Positions 9,084-21,388 are shown, counted from the first letter of the stretch. The stretch: 64,000 bases of DNA from Pyropia haitanensis (GCA_008729055.1 SDUX01000001.1:744001-808000), one strand, 5' to 3'. Notes: a model not told the origin generated them from the letters alone. Numbers and translations: made by a program.

Positions 9084-12000
9084 TTCCCCCTGACCGCGGC
9101 AAACCCCAACCAACACCTCGGTGTTGGACGTCGATCCTCAACAAGGCGTACCGTCACTATACGGTTCCCCTGTGTCTGGGGCCTGCCCCAGAACACATGC
9201 GTGCGATGCGGCCCACGCTGGATACAGGGGCGGGTCTCAACCTCATTCGGGTTGACCAACTTCCGGCGAACTGGACCTCGTTCGCGTCCAAGAATCGACG
9301 GACGCCCAAGGTGGTTGACGCCAGTGGCAACCCCCTTCCCATCCTGGCGGCGATCAACATCATCGTCGACTCCGGGCACGTTAAGATGGTCTCAACGTTC
9401 CACGTCGTCAAGGAGTTGGCCGTCCCGGCCATCTTGGGTACCCGGTTCATCAACCAGCACGTGGAGGCTATTTACCCACGTCTCAACAAGGTGTACTGGA
9501 CCGACCCCAGTTCACCTGTCTCGGTTTGCATGCCCATCTTGGACACGCACTGCGTTCAACGGCAACAGGGCAAGGTCCGTCTGGCTAAGCGGACGACCTT
9601 GCCGCCGTTCACCGAAGTGTTCGCGGCAGCCAACAGCGACATCACCGGGTTGATCCATGTGACCACCAACTCAAGATTGCACCAAGGTCACCAAGTCATC
9701 TTGGCGAATGGGGTCGCCTGCACCTTGCCTGCCGTGCCCTTCCAGGTACGATTGTGCAACGTCGGCGCGACAACCAGGTACCTCAAGAAAGGTACCGTCC
9801 TCGGGTCAGCGGAGATGTACGAGGGGCCAGTCATCGCCACGGTCGATGAGAAGCCCCAACCTCCGCAAGATAAGCCCGCGCCGTCGGTCGACTCAGTCGA
9901 CCTCGCGGACGCTCCGAAGCACCTCCACAAGCGTATCCGGAGGATGCTCGAGCAGCATCAGGTCATGTGGAGCGGCAAGCTGGGGACGATCCACGCCACC
10001 GTTCATCGGATTGAAACCGATGACAAGGTCATCCCGATCCACCAGGCCCCCTACCGGACGGGCCTGCGCAAGAGGGAGATCATCACGGACTGCATCAACG
10101 CCATGCTCAAGCAGGAAGTGATACGGCCAAGCCACAGCGACTGGTCAAGCCCAGTCGTGGTCGTGCCCAAGAAGAACGGCAAGCCGAGGTTCTGCATCGA
10201 CTACCGACGGCTGAACGCCGTCACCAAGAAGGATACCTATCCCATTCCTAGGATGGATGATTGCCTCGACTCGTTGGGCGAGGCGCAGTTCTTCTCGACA
10301 CTTGATTGCACAGCCGGTTACTGGCAAGTGCCACTCCGAAAGGAGGACCAAGAGAAGACCGCCTTCGCATGTCACGACGGACTCTTCGAATGGGTCGTCA
10401 TGCCGTTCGGGCTGACGAATGCCCCGGCAACGTTCCAGCGAGCCCTGGACATCATCTTGTCTGGCCTCAAGTGGCAGATATGTCTTGTTTACCTTGACGA
10501 CGTCATCGTGTTCTCCAAGTCCGCCGAGGAACACGTCCGCCACCTGGACGTAGTCTTGACACGCCTACGTAAAGCAGGCGTCACACTCAACCTTGAGAAG
10601 TGTGCCTTCTTCAAGAAAGAAGTCGAGTACCTCGGTCACTTGGTCTGCCCCGGCCAACTCAAGGTGCACAACAAGAACACCGAGGCCCTCAAACGGGCCA
10701 CCTTCCCCAAGACGAAGACCCATATGAAGAGCTTCCTCGGCGCCTGTAACGTCTACCGACGCTTCGTCAAGGACTTCGCCAAGAGAGCGAGACCATTAAC
10801 CGAGCTGACCAAGAACGACGTCGGCCCGGATCTGCCTGAACCAACGGCAGAACAACTCGCGGCGTTTGAAGACCTCAAACAAGCCTTGGTGACACCGCCG
10901 GTGCTCACCATCCCGCACCCCACCCGTCGATTCGTGGTCGACGTCGACGCGTGCGCGGACCAGCTCGGGTGCGCCTTGTTGCAAGAACAAGAAGATGGAC
11001 AGCTGCAACCGGTGGGCTACTACAGCCGCACGCTGAAGCCGGCCGAGCAGAACTACTGCACGACGGAACGCGAATGCCTTGGACTTGTGTGGGGAGTGCT
11101 GACCTTGCGGCACTTCTTGGACGGCAACAAGTTCACGGTGCGGACGGACCATCAGGCACTAAGGTGGATCTACAATACCACCGACCCAAGCAGCCGGTTG
11201 ATGCGATGGCGCCTCCGCTTGGCCGAGTTCACCTTCGACGTCTTGTACAAGCCTGGTGCAAGTCATCATGCACCCGACTTCTTGTCACGGACGCGCACCG
11301 GCGCCCTTGACGACTCGGATCTCGACGACGAGATCCCATGCTTGGCTCTGGCCGAGACGGCCAGAAGCTTGCAGAGGGGGCGGTACACCCACGCGGTACG
11401 GCTGACGCCGGTCGCGTTTGAGGACCTAGTAGCGGACCAGGCGACCGACGCCTTGTGCAAGGTCATCCGCAAGAAGATGGCCGCAGGCAAGGCCCCCAAC
11501 TTCTCGGTGAAGGACGGCGCGCTCTACCGAGAGGGCCTCGACGGGGACCAGCTTGTGGTCCCGCACAAGCATCGGGCGAGGTTGCTCCACTTGGCCCACT
11601 TCCCGACCACGGAAGGACATCCGGGATCGAACCGGATGTACTACTCCATGCGGCGCCGGTTCTACTGGCCGTCGATGGCCACCGACGCCTACGGAGTGGT
11701 CACGCGGTGCGCTGCATGTGCACAGAGCCGGCTTGCGTTGCGACGCCACACGGCGCCGATGAGGCTGTTCCCGGCGACCGAGCCGTTGACGGAAGTCAAC
11801 GTCGACATCCTCGGGCCGCTGCCTGTCTCGTTGACGCGCAACAAGTACGTGTTGGCATTCACCGACCGCTTCTCCAAGGTCGTCCGTTGCGTCGCCCTGA
11901 AGAAGGTGACCGCTGTCACGGTAGCCTCGGCGTTGGTGGAGGTATGGGTGGCCAGCTACGGGCCACCCGACGTGCTCCTGTCGGATCAAGGAAGCCAGTT

Positions 12001-13585
12001 CATGTCGAAGTTCTTCATCGCCGTGTGCCGGACCCTTGGCATTGAGACAAGGGAGTCGACGCCGTACCACCCGCAGACAAACGGGCAGGTGGAGCGGTAC
12101 AACCGCACCATCGTCAAGCAGCTCCGGCACTACGTTGCGGATAACCCGCAACGGTGGGATGAGCTCCTACCCATCCTCACGTACGCGTACAACACGCAGC
12201 CGCATCGATCGACGGGCGTGGCACCGTTCGAGCTGGTCATCCCCAGACGGATCCCGAACCTCACGGTGCACAGCCCGCCACCCGGTGTGTCTATCCAGGC
12301 ACACGGCACCACCAAGGACGGCTCGCCCTTGTCGGTCAAGCGCTCCTTCATGGCCCGGCTCCGCAAGACCATACCCAAGGTGGCCGAGGCTCTGCGCAAG
12401 ACGCAGCAGCGCTACAAGAAGACGTACGACAAGAACCTTGCCACCCGGAACAAGGATGTCAAGATCGGCGACTACGTGTACCTGAAGGCACACCAACGCG
12501 AGCACAAGTTGTCCAGCCCCACGAACGGGCCGTTCCTTGTCGTCGACCTGGACGACAAGACGTTCGTTGTCCAGGTGGGGGACGAGGAGAGCAGAGTGTC
12601 ATGGGACCAAGCGACGCCAGCCCCAAGACCCGATGCAGCCGGCGAAGCCGACGCCACTCCTCATGCCCTGCTCAAGGACAAGGTGAACTTGTCCGACCGT
12701 CCATCCGTGATGGACGACTACCTCATCGACAAGCTCGTCGGGTATCGATGCGTCGATGGGGAGCACCAAGCCAAGGTGCGGTGGTGGGGGTACCAGAGCA
12801 ACGACGACGTGTGGACGCCGCTCGGCGACCTGCCGAAGCACTTGGTCCTGCGGTACCTGCGGAACCAGAACAAGCAAGTGCCGGGGTACGAGTGGTCACC
12901 AACTAAGATGACACTCAGGTCGCAGAGCCAAGGCCTCCCACACCCGGACGCCCGCGTGAACGCGGTGACCCCCAGCGTCAGGTGGGTGCCAACCATCATC
13001 GCCTTCCACCAATCGCCCGACGGTCACGTCCAAGCGCGACTCATCTGGACCCACCCGCGCGGGCAGGTGGGCGAGGTCATCCCCCTGTACTACCTACGCA
13101 GTACATTCCCCACGAACTTCCCCCGTAACATACCGGAGCGGGCGGACTGGACGGCTCCCCGAGCAATCGTGGACCGGTTGGAGAAGCTCCACGGGCCTCA
13201 CACCATCGACTTGTTCGCCACTCGGGCGAACAAGAGGTTCGAGCGGTTCGGCTCCAAGGAGTGCGAGCCCGGGGCCGAGTGGCGTGACTCAATGAGTCAC
13301 GACTGGACGCCCCACAACGCGTGGGCGAACCCCCCGACCTCGCTCCTCCCGGAGATTGCCGAGCGACTGGCAAGTGGCCCTCCATTGGCCCTCACCCTCC
13401 TCGCTCCCCGGTGGGAAGCGCAAGAATGGTTCAGTATCTTCATGAACCGATGCTTCGAGTACGAGGAGTTACCCTTGGAGTGCTTCCCCCGCTCGCCCGC
13501 GAGTCCCGACCTATGGGTGGCTGAGCACCCACCGGTCTGGACCACGATAGTATTTCGCTTTGAGCGAAATCATGCCGGCGAGTAG
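9041..13585 (+). CDS. pol: Ty3/gypsy Pol with chromodomain and Dam-like methyltransferase tail (element 2)
   Basis: Expressed as Gag-Pol by -1 frameshifting; the open frame itself begins upstream at 8909, from which residues are numbered here. The protease DTG is at 105-107. RT has YLDD at 528-531. RNase H follows (VDVDACADQLGCALLQEQ). The integrase has an HHCC finger and the D,D,E contexts NVDILGP, LSDQGSQF and GQVERYN. A chromodomain lies at about 1271-1320 (VRWWGYQSNDDVWTPLGDLP). A further unit at about 1345-1400 ends IPLYYLRSTFP and is weakly chromo-shadow-like. Residues about 1410-1555 are extra: IDLFATRANKRF, then WANPPTSLLPEIAERL (Asn1474-Thr1477), then LLAPRWEAQEWF. That order is typical of phage-type N6-adenine methyltransferase folds and of the Dam-like domain in DIRS/Ngaro retroelements. 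Confidence 0.93.
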   Translation, partial: GKLSGRPREPGAADLPPDRGKPQPTPRCWTSILNKAYRHYTVPLCLGPAPEHMRAMRPTLDTGAGLNLIRVDQLPANWTSFASKNRRTPKVVDASGNPLPILAAINIIVDSGHVKMVSTFHVVKELAVPAILGTRFINQHVEAIYPRLNKVYWTDPSSPVSVCMPILDTHCVQRQQGKVRLAKRTTLPPFTEVFAAANSDITGLIHVTTNSRLHQGHQVILANGVACTLPAVPFQVRLCNVGATTRYLKKGTVLGSAEMYEGPVIATVDEKPQPPQDKPAPSVDSVDLADAPKHLHKRIRRMLEQHQVMWSGKLGTIHATVHRIETDDKVIPIHQAPYRTGLRKREIITDCINAMLKQEVIRPSHSDWSSPVVVVPKKNGKPRFCIDYRRLNAVTKKDTYPIPRMDDCLDSLGEAQFFSTLDCTAGYWQVPLRKEDQEKTAFACHDGLFEWVVMPFGLTNAPATFQRALDIILSGLKWQICLVYLDDVIVFSKSAEEHVRHLDVVLTRLRKAGVTLNLEKCAFFKKEVEYLGHLVCPGQLKVHNKNTEALKRATFPKTKTHMKSFLGACNVYRRFVKDFAKRARPLTELTKNDVGPDLPEPTAEQLAAFEDLKQALVTPPVLTIPHPTRRFVVDVDACADQLGCALLQEQEDGQLQPVGYYSRTLKPAEQNYCTTERECLGLVWGVLTLRHFLDGNKFTVRTDHQALRWIYNTTDPSSRLMRWRLRLAEFTFDVLYKPGASHHAPDFLSRTRTGALDDSDLDDEIPCLALAETARSLQRGRYTHAVRLTPVAFEDLVADQATDALCKVIRKKMAAGKAPNFSVKDGALYREGLDGDQLVVPHKHRARLLHLAHFPTTEGHPGSNRMYYSMRRRFYWPSMATDAYGVVTRCAACAQSRLALRRHTAPMRLFPATEPLTEVNVDILGPLPVSLTRNKYVLAFTDRFSKVVRCVALKKVTAVTVASALVEVWVASYGPPDVLLSDQGSQFMSKFFIAVCRTLGIETRESTPYHPQTNGQVERYNRTIVKQLRHYVADNPQRWDELLPILTYAYNTQPHRSTGVAPFELVIPRRIPNLTVHSPPPGVSIQAHGTTKDGSPLSVKRSFMARLRKTIPKVAEALRKTQQRYKKTYDKNLATRNKDVKIGDYVYLKAHQREHKLSSPTNGPFLVVDLDDKTFVVQVGDEESRVSWDQATPAPRPDAAGEADATPHALLKDKVNLSDRPSVMDDYLIDKLVGYRCVDGEHQAKVRWWGYQSNDDVWTPLGDLPKHLVLRYLRNQNKQVPGYEWSPTKMTLRSQSQGLPHPDARVNAVTPSVRWVPTIIAFHQSPDGHVQARLIWTHPRGQVGEVIPLYYLRSTFPTNFPRNIPERADWTAPRAIVDRLEKLHGPHTIDLFATRANKRFERFGSKECEPGAEWRDSMSHDWTPHNAWANPPTSLLPEIAERLASGPPLALTLLAPRWEAQEWFSIFMNRCFEYEELPLECFPRSPASPDLWVAEHPPVWTTIVFRFERNHAGE

Positions 13586-13691
13586 CAGAGTAACAAGACG
13601 ATTCATGAGTACCTGGGCGTCCCTATAGGGCTAGCCCCTCCCCCTCCTCCCCCACCAACTTCACCCGACACGCGGGAGCCTCCTACACCCT

Positions 13692-16652
13692 TCACTCACC
13701 CCCCTCACCCCAGATGTCAGCCACGTTGAAGCGGCCCGATGACCCCTCGCCGGGGTCATTCATCGCCTCATCCAAGGCGGTGCGGAACCGGTCGTACAAC
13801 AACGACCGCGACGCCGCGTCCAGCGCGGCGTCTGCCAGGGACCGCGACGCCACCTCGAAGGTGGCGCCATCCAGCCGGTCCACCTCCAAGCGTAGTGCCT
13901 GCTGCATCACGCGTACCGTCTCGCACCAGGCACGGTTGATCAGACGCGCCGGGAGGTGCATGCGCTTCAACTCGCGCAGGTCCTCCGAGCGAAAGAGTCG
14001 GCGGAACGCCGACTCGTCCGCCGGTGACGCGACCAACGGCACCTTCCCGGGGCCAGCTCTGTACCCCTCCGGGGTACACGACCGATACCGGGACCCCGTG
14101 GGAGAGAGCGACCGCGAGGCGTGGCGAGACCCGCGCTCGTGCCGACGCCGGGACGCCGAGCGCGACGACGACGGCGACGAATGCCGCCGTCGGTGAGTCG
14201 ACCGCGTCTCCGCCGTCGACTCCGACCCGTCCTGCTGTCGGCCGGGACGGCGAGAATGACGACGGCGGCGTGAAGATCGCCCCCGCGCACGGCTCGGGGT
14301 CGCCGGTGAAGGCGACCGCTCACGTCGACCGCGGCATGCGCTAGCCGTGTCCTCAGAACGGCTGTGCCGGCGGCGCGGACGGGATCGGCGGCTCTCGGAA
14401 GCGCCCGGGCCCGAGGCGTTGCCGCGGCGACCCCTCTTCCCGCGGACGGGGCTGCCAAAGTCCCCCGCCCCGGCAGCGTCCCCAGCCGGAGGACGCTCTC
14501 CCGGCCCCCCTGCCGTGCCCGATGGGGGAGGCCGGCCCCGACCCGACGTGTGTGGCGCCCGGCCGCCACCCCGTCCGCCCCGACCGCGTCCGCGGCTACG
14601 CGCGGACCCTTCGTGCCGGGAAGACCCCGGGGCGTCTTCGTCCCCGCTGGTGGCCCAACGACGCTGTGCCTCCGCCGCCGCCTCTTGCTGCGCCGCGAAC
14701 GCCGTAGCGCGCTCGCGGGCCGCGCTGGCAGCCTCGGAGGCGTGCTCCGCTGCCGCTGCCTCGGCCGCCTTCTCGGCGGCCGTCGCCGCAGCAGCTGCCT
14801 GAGCCGCCGCAGCATGCGCCGCCTCATCGTCGTCTTGTCGACGACGATCCGCGTCCGCCGCCGGGACGCCCGCGGCCCCTGACGGTGACGCGGCGGTAGG
14901 CCCGCCCGCCCTCGGCCCGGACGAGGGGCCCGCCGCCCCCCCGGCCCCGATGGGCTCCCCAAGCGGATCCTCCCGACGGGGGGAAGGAGGCACGGAAGCC
15001 GGCCGCCGACCGAAGCGGCCCGCGTTAAGCCGGTCGGCGTCCCGCCGACCTGCGGCGGCGTCGCGAGAGGGACCCGCGGACGACCCACGCTGGGCGCGTG
15101 CGCGGGCCGCTGCCTGCGCTGCGCGGTTGGCGGCGCGAGCGCGCTGCCGCCCCTCTTCCCGCTCCTCCCGCTCCGCCGCCCTTGCCGCCTCCAACCGCTC
15201 CTCCGCCTGCATCGCGCTCTCGCGCAACGCCTCTTGGCGCCGCCCACGGGAGATGCTCAAGGAGTGCGCGAACCTCGTCGTCGGCGCCCGCGCCGACGTC
15301 GGGCCACCCGTTGCCTTCGCACCCGCCGAAGGAGGGGCGTCGCCGCCATCCACGTCGATGGGCGCCTCCGCGCCCCCTGACGCGTTGAGGTCCGGGCGAC
15401 GTAGGGGGCCGTCGCCCTCCAACTCGTCGGCCTTGGGGAAGCCCGGGAGGGATTCCAGGGCCGCGAACCCGTACTCCTGGTCCGGCGTGTACTGGACCAG
15501 CACCTCCCGGGCGGCGTCCCCCACTCCCCCAACGTCCACCCACGCGGTGACGTGCGACCAGGGGAACGCCAAGGCCCCCGTGACGCACCGACTGAAGGCC
15601 AAGGCGGACCCAGGGGGTGACCCCTCTTGGAGATCGTCCAACGGCAACCGGGAGAAGTGCTCGAGCAGGGTGCGCTTCAAGCGCACCAGCACTCCCCGCT
15701 CCCGGAGGGCTTGGAACCAGACGGCGGCGTAGTCGAGCACCATCTCCGTGGACACTATGGTCCACGCGACGTGGCTTGCGTCCTCAAGGTAGGAGTACAC
15801 GTACTCCGCCAACAAGGGCATGGCCGGAGGGGAGCTCAAGCCCGCGTCCACGAACAACTCGGGCAGGGGCACGAGTTCCTCAGCCGCCGCGGGTCGGGTG
15901 GCATCTAACCACCCAGCCCACAAGGGGCAGAGGAACCCGCAGGCCGTCGCCACCACTTGGCGACGGCTGACGATGCTGGACGGACGGCGGCGGCCGGCTA
16001 GGTAGCCCCCGCCGCGCACCGACATGTCCATGTCGACCGGGCAGCTCTCCGAGTACGACACCGTGGCGTGGTGTCGTAGGAGGGCACTCAACCCAACGAG
16101 GGCGGCCCGCGTGGCGGATGTCGGGGTGTACATCATGTCCAACCCCTCGTAGAGATCCCCCTCTACGAAGCGGGCCCGAGGCCACTCCCGCCGCAGGCGG
16201 TCGAACGCCAGCGCGGCCGCGTGCACCGGGGAGGAGTGCCGCCGCTCGTAGTGCTTGCACGCTACAAGGAAGAGGTTGCGCACCCACGGCTGCAGCCCCT
16301 CCTCGCGCGTCTCTTGACGGAGCACCTCGTTGGCAAACGCCAACGCCATGAAGGTGACCGCCTGCACGCCCGGCTGCCCCGTGGACGGAATGCCGTGCAC
16401 GTCATGTAGGCGGACGCTGTCGTACGTGGCGACGTGACCCGAGGTCGTCACGTCGACGAACCGGTCCGGGAGCGCCCACCCGGCCTCGGCCACACGGCGG
16501 AGGCACGCACGATGATGCTCGCGGGCGACGCGCAGCAGCTCCGCGTTGATGAACGCCGGCGACATGAACCCCGGTCGGGGCACCCACTCCGACAAGGGGC
16601 GGAAGACGATCTCCCCCGCCATGCCGCTGCGCCACCGGTGCGGTACCGGCAT
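13692..16652 (-). CDS. Large antisense ORF inside element 2, unknown function, RS-rich
   Basis: A 986-codon open frame running against the element, between the pol stop (106 bp away, convergent) and the 3' LTR (68 bp upstream of its ATG). I do not recognise it. Residues about 1-415 look globular, with regular helices and hydrophobic segments. About 440-750 is Ala/Arg/Glu-rich with a likely coiled coil (QAEERLEAARAAEREERE) and poly-Ala. About 755-865 is Arg/Ser-rich like RS domains (RRRHSRSEDTAS, SRSASRRRHERG). The last 110 residues are globular again (FRRLFRSEDLRELKRMHLPA). A TATATAT lies about 75 bp upstream on this strand, at the outer edge of the 3' LTR. Strand, length and absence of stops argue for selection, although GC-rich DNA favours chance ORFs. 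Confidence 0.65.
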   Translation of the reverse strand: MPVPHRWRSGMAGEIVFRPLSEWVPRPGFMSPAFINAELLRVAREHHRACLRRVAEAGWALPDRFVDVTTSGHVATYDSVRLHDVHGIPSTGQPGVQAVTFMALAFANEVLRQETREEGLQPWVRNLFLVACKHYERRHSSPVHAAALAFDRLRREWPRARFVEGDLYEGLDMMYTPTSATRAALVGLSALLRHHATVSYSESCPVDMDMSVRGGGYLAGRRRPSSIVSRRQVVATACGFLCPLWAGWLDATRPAAAEELVPLPELFVDAGLSSPPAMPLLAEYVYSYLEDASHVAWTIVSTEMVLDYAAVWFQALRERGVLVRLKRTLLEHFSRLPLDDLQEGSPPGSALAFSRCVTGALAFPWSHVTAWVDVGGVGDAAREVLVQYTPDQEYGFAALESLPGFPKADELEGDGPLRRPDLNASGGAEAPIDVDGGDAPPSAGAKATGGPTSARAPTTRFAHSLSISRGRRQEALRESAMQAEERLEAARAAEREEREEGRQRARAANRAAQAAARARAQRGSSAGPSRDAAAGRRDADRLNAGRFGRRPASVPPSPRREDPLGEPIGAGGAAGPSSGPRAGGPTAASPSGAAGVPAADADRRRQDDDEAAHAAAAQAAAAATAAEKAAEAAAAEHASEAASAARERATAFAAQQEAAAEAQRRWATSGDEDAPGSSRHEGSARSRGRGRGGRGGGRAPHTSGRGRPPPSGTAGGPGERPPAGDAAGAGDFGSPVRGKRGRRGNASGPGASESRRSRPRRRHSRSEDTASACRGRRERSPSPATPSRARGRSSRRRRHSRRPGRQQDGSESTAETRSTHRRRHSSPSSSRSASRRRHERGSRHASRSLSPTGSRYRSCTPEGYRAGPGKVPLVASPADESAFRRLFRSEDLRELKRMHLPARLINRAWCETVRVMQQALRLEVDRLDGATFEVASRSLADAALDAASRSLLYDRFRTALDEAMNDPGEGSSGRFNVADIWGEGGE

Positions 16653-16720
16653 CGTCCGTCAACACGACGGACGAAGCAACTTGGTCGCCGAGGGACGGCG
16701 ACAAGCTAACACGGGGGGTA

Positions 16721-17362
16721 TGTGGCATATATACGCCTGGGGGGCGCGCAGGGGCCGTCCACGGCTAAGTGGACGGCACGCGCCGCAGCCCCACGGGCGG
16801 CCACACCCGCCGAGGGCGTCGTCGCAACCCCTCTCCCCGACCCCTGTAAAAGGGTCGGGCGGCGCACCGGGCCCGAACGGTCGCGTCACGGGTGGGGCTA
16901 GCCCCCCCCCTAGGTCGCTTGTGATTGGATCGAAGGCGTGCGCCGGCGGGCGGTCCTTCGATCTGAGGGACAGCTCCCGGGCCGGGGGAGGACGGCCGCG
17001 GGAGCTGGATCGAGTACTCCCTGTGACGATCGATAGGATCGACCTATCGATTGTGGTACGCCCTTTCGGGGGGTACTCACCAATTTCGCATGCAATTATC
17101 GTCTTGGAGGGATTTCGCTTCTATTTCTTAGGACAGGTCGACTCTGCCCGGTCGACCTGTCCGATCGAGGGTTGCGGCGGGCGCGCGCGTGCCTCTTCTG
17201 GGCACGCGACGGCGTTCTCGCTCCGCTTCTCCCTGCTCGTCAGGTCTAAACGTATCCTTCTTTGTCCCGCTTACTTGCCATAGTCTTGGCACTGCGGTTA
17301 CGGGTCTGTGCGTCAACCCTCCCCCCTGATTACGGTACCCTGTGGACACCCGACTTGCCACA
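16721..17362 (+). repeat. 3' LTR of element 2
   Basis: A 642-bp copy matching 6331-6972 with no difference noticed. It is preceded by a short G-rich tract (CGGGGGGTA, 16712-16720) that could be the plus-strand primer site, and followed by the GCGAC target duplication. Confidence 0.95.
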
Positions 17363-18094
17363 GCGACGAAAGCGGTGAGGGGTCGTTACTCCGTGTCCCC
17401 GTCCGAACTCCGGACGCTCACCTTGTCGCCCCGCGAACCTCGGAGTACGAGGGGGAGTCGATGAGACGGCCCGAAGTCACGGCGCCGCAGGGGGAGAGAA
17501 ACCAACTCAGTTTCCTCACCAAAGGAGGGGACTCCGAGTCGATGTCCTCTCCCCCGCTGATCCACCAACTGTAGCAGTACGGCTACGCCGACCCACAACT
17601 TGTGGGGGCGGAACACGCACGCTCGGGTCCCAACTTGGAACACCGGAAGCAACCCGTGCAACACCAACACGCGACTTGCGTGTGACGAGTGGCCGACTCG
17701 CCAAGGCACGAACAAGATGTGTCGGAGCCAGACGGAGTTTACTTGGCAGCCAAGGGGGGCCCTCCCCGCCTTGCTGTCCCGCGCATATAAACCCTCGTGT
17801 GCACGCATGCGCGCGCACACCCCTCGTAAAACACGCAAAAAAATGAACACTCAGACCACCCAATAAAAAGGCTCCACGATCAAAGCAAGCAAGCGTAGAA
17901 ATCCGTCTGGCTCCCGCGCAAAAATCCCCAAGATACGAACCACTGCAATACTCTGCAAATGGGGTGCCGAAAGTCCCAGTCGGAACTTCGAGCTGAAATC
18001 GGAATATTTCACTCATGGGTCGGGTGAAATCCAATCTCAATTCTGAGCCACTTGCTCCGAATATTCAAACCCAGATTCGGGGTTTGTCACAACA
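17363..18094. other. Interval right of element 2: probable remains of element 1 LTR, no gene
   Basis: It begins with the second GCGAC duplication and should contain the outer part of the interrupted LTR of element 1. No convincing match to bases 1-443 was found by eye. On the plus strand there is a TATA-like GCATATAAACC near 17781 and AATAAAA near 17862, an arrangement typical of an LTR promoter/poly(A) region. The boundary with flanking DNA is unresolved. Confidence 0.3.
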
Positions 18095-18561
18095 ATGACT
18101 CCTCAACGCATCAAGTCCAGCTTTAAGAACTGTGGCATGTGGCCCATTGACGTCAACAGGATTGACGTCAATCGGCTGCGGACCGGTAAGGGACGGCGGC
18201 CGCCCATAGGGCCATCCACATGCCTACGCTGGTGGCCCGGCTGAAGCCAGAGGCCGTGCGCCAGCTGGAGGAGGTCACGTGGGCGTATGGCTCAATTTCG
18301 AACAGTGGGAAGGCGGTGCTGGCCAACTCCGAGGCTGTGACCAAGGCCATCAATGAGAAGCTACAGGCAGATGCCGTTAAGGCGAAAGAAGCAGCAAGGA
18401 AGGCAGCCGACAAGCAGCAGCGTACGGAGAATCGCGCGCGAGAAGCTCTCATCACGAGGGACCGGCGGGCCCGCGGCCCCATTAAAACGGTCCAAAAAAA
18501 ACGCATGCTGGCTGGCGCGCAGCGCCAGCGCATGCGTATGGGCTTGGCAGAATTTCCGTAG
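18095..18561 (+). pseudogene. C-terminal remnant of a pogo/Tigger-like DDE transposase
   Basis: From 18095 one frame reads PQRIKSSFKNCGMWPIDVNR. This resembles the conserved stretch near the C terminus of pogo/Tigger-like transposases (pattern 'nIk.aFr.tGi.P.d...i'). The frame closes at a TGA after PSTCLRWWPG. A different frame continues from 18220 as a 113-residue basic, helical ORF (AKEAARKAADKQQRTENRAR) that could be the frameshifted tail or unrelated. No catalytic DDE region is present here. The family call rests on one short motif. Confidence 0.45.
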
Positions 18562-20845
<2,284 letters not shown>

Positions 20846-21388
20846 ACCGGTCGGGGTTCCCTCCTATAGGTGTTAGGAGGAACATCTTTGCTACTTGTAC
20901 GTGCTCGTCCACAGTCATTCCCTTTGTGGTTTTGTTCCGCCTCTGCTCCTGTTTTCCTGCTTCATCTCTCTGACGTACCGGACACAAATTGCCGCCTGAC
21001 ACGTCTCTCTTCTCTGTGTGATCGCGTCTCGCAGCACCAGCACGTGAGAGCGACAGCAGCAGTGCGGTCTGTGCACACCAGTCCGGCCCTCGAGATGGGG
21101 GAACGCGCCGAACGTTGAAAAGGACCCCATACAATGCGTCCTGCTGTGTGGGACCACCAACAAGCAGACGAGTACTGGATTCGCTGGCCCGTCCCATCGA
21201 CACGTGCACATAGCCTGAGCGCCAGTCGTCCCATCAATGGGAGTAGCACGCACGTACGCCCGCCATCCCAACGGCCATCAAAACGCACCGGCGCCCAACC
21301 CAGCCGCACAAAAGTGACGCACAGATAAACCCCACGAACACGATACAAGAGGGTTTCAGCAGACAAAAAGGGAAGACCAGAGAGCAGC
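20846..21388. other. Convergent intergenic interval between DLD and the Mpv17-family gene
   Basis: About 540 bp between two 3' ends. No gene or RNA was recognised; it presumably holds both 3' untranslated regions. Confidence 0.5.

Larger units (their letters stand above)
6331..17362 (+). mobile_element. Complete Ty3/gypsy LTR retrotransposon (element 2), nested in element 1
   Basis: An 11,032-bp element bounded by direct repeats at 6331-6972 and 16721-17362, each starting TGTGGCA and ending TGCCACA. It is flanked by the 5-bp duplication GCGAC (6326-6330 and 17363-17367). The inside order is primer-binding-site candidate, gag, -1 frameshift signal, pol (protease, RT, RNase H, integrase, chromodomain, methyltransferase-like tail), then a long antisense ORF before the 3' LTR. 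The LTRs show no difference I can see, so insertion was recent. It landed in the 5' LTR/leader of element 1. All main frames are open. Confidence 0.95.

Noticed and set aside
17368..17460. Outer half of element 1 LTR ending GGGGGAGTCG
   Set aside because: It ends like one candidate LTR end at 443 (GGGGGAGTCA), but the preceding 100 bp do not match, so I could not define the LTR.
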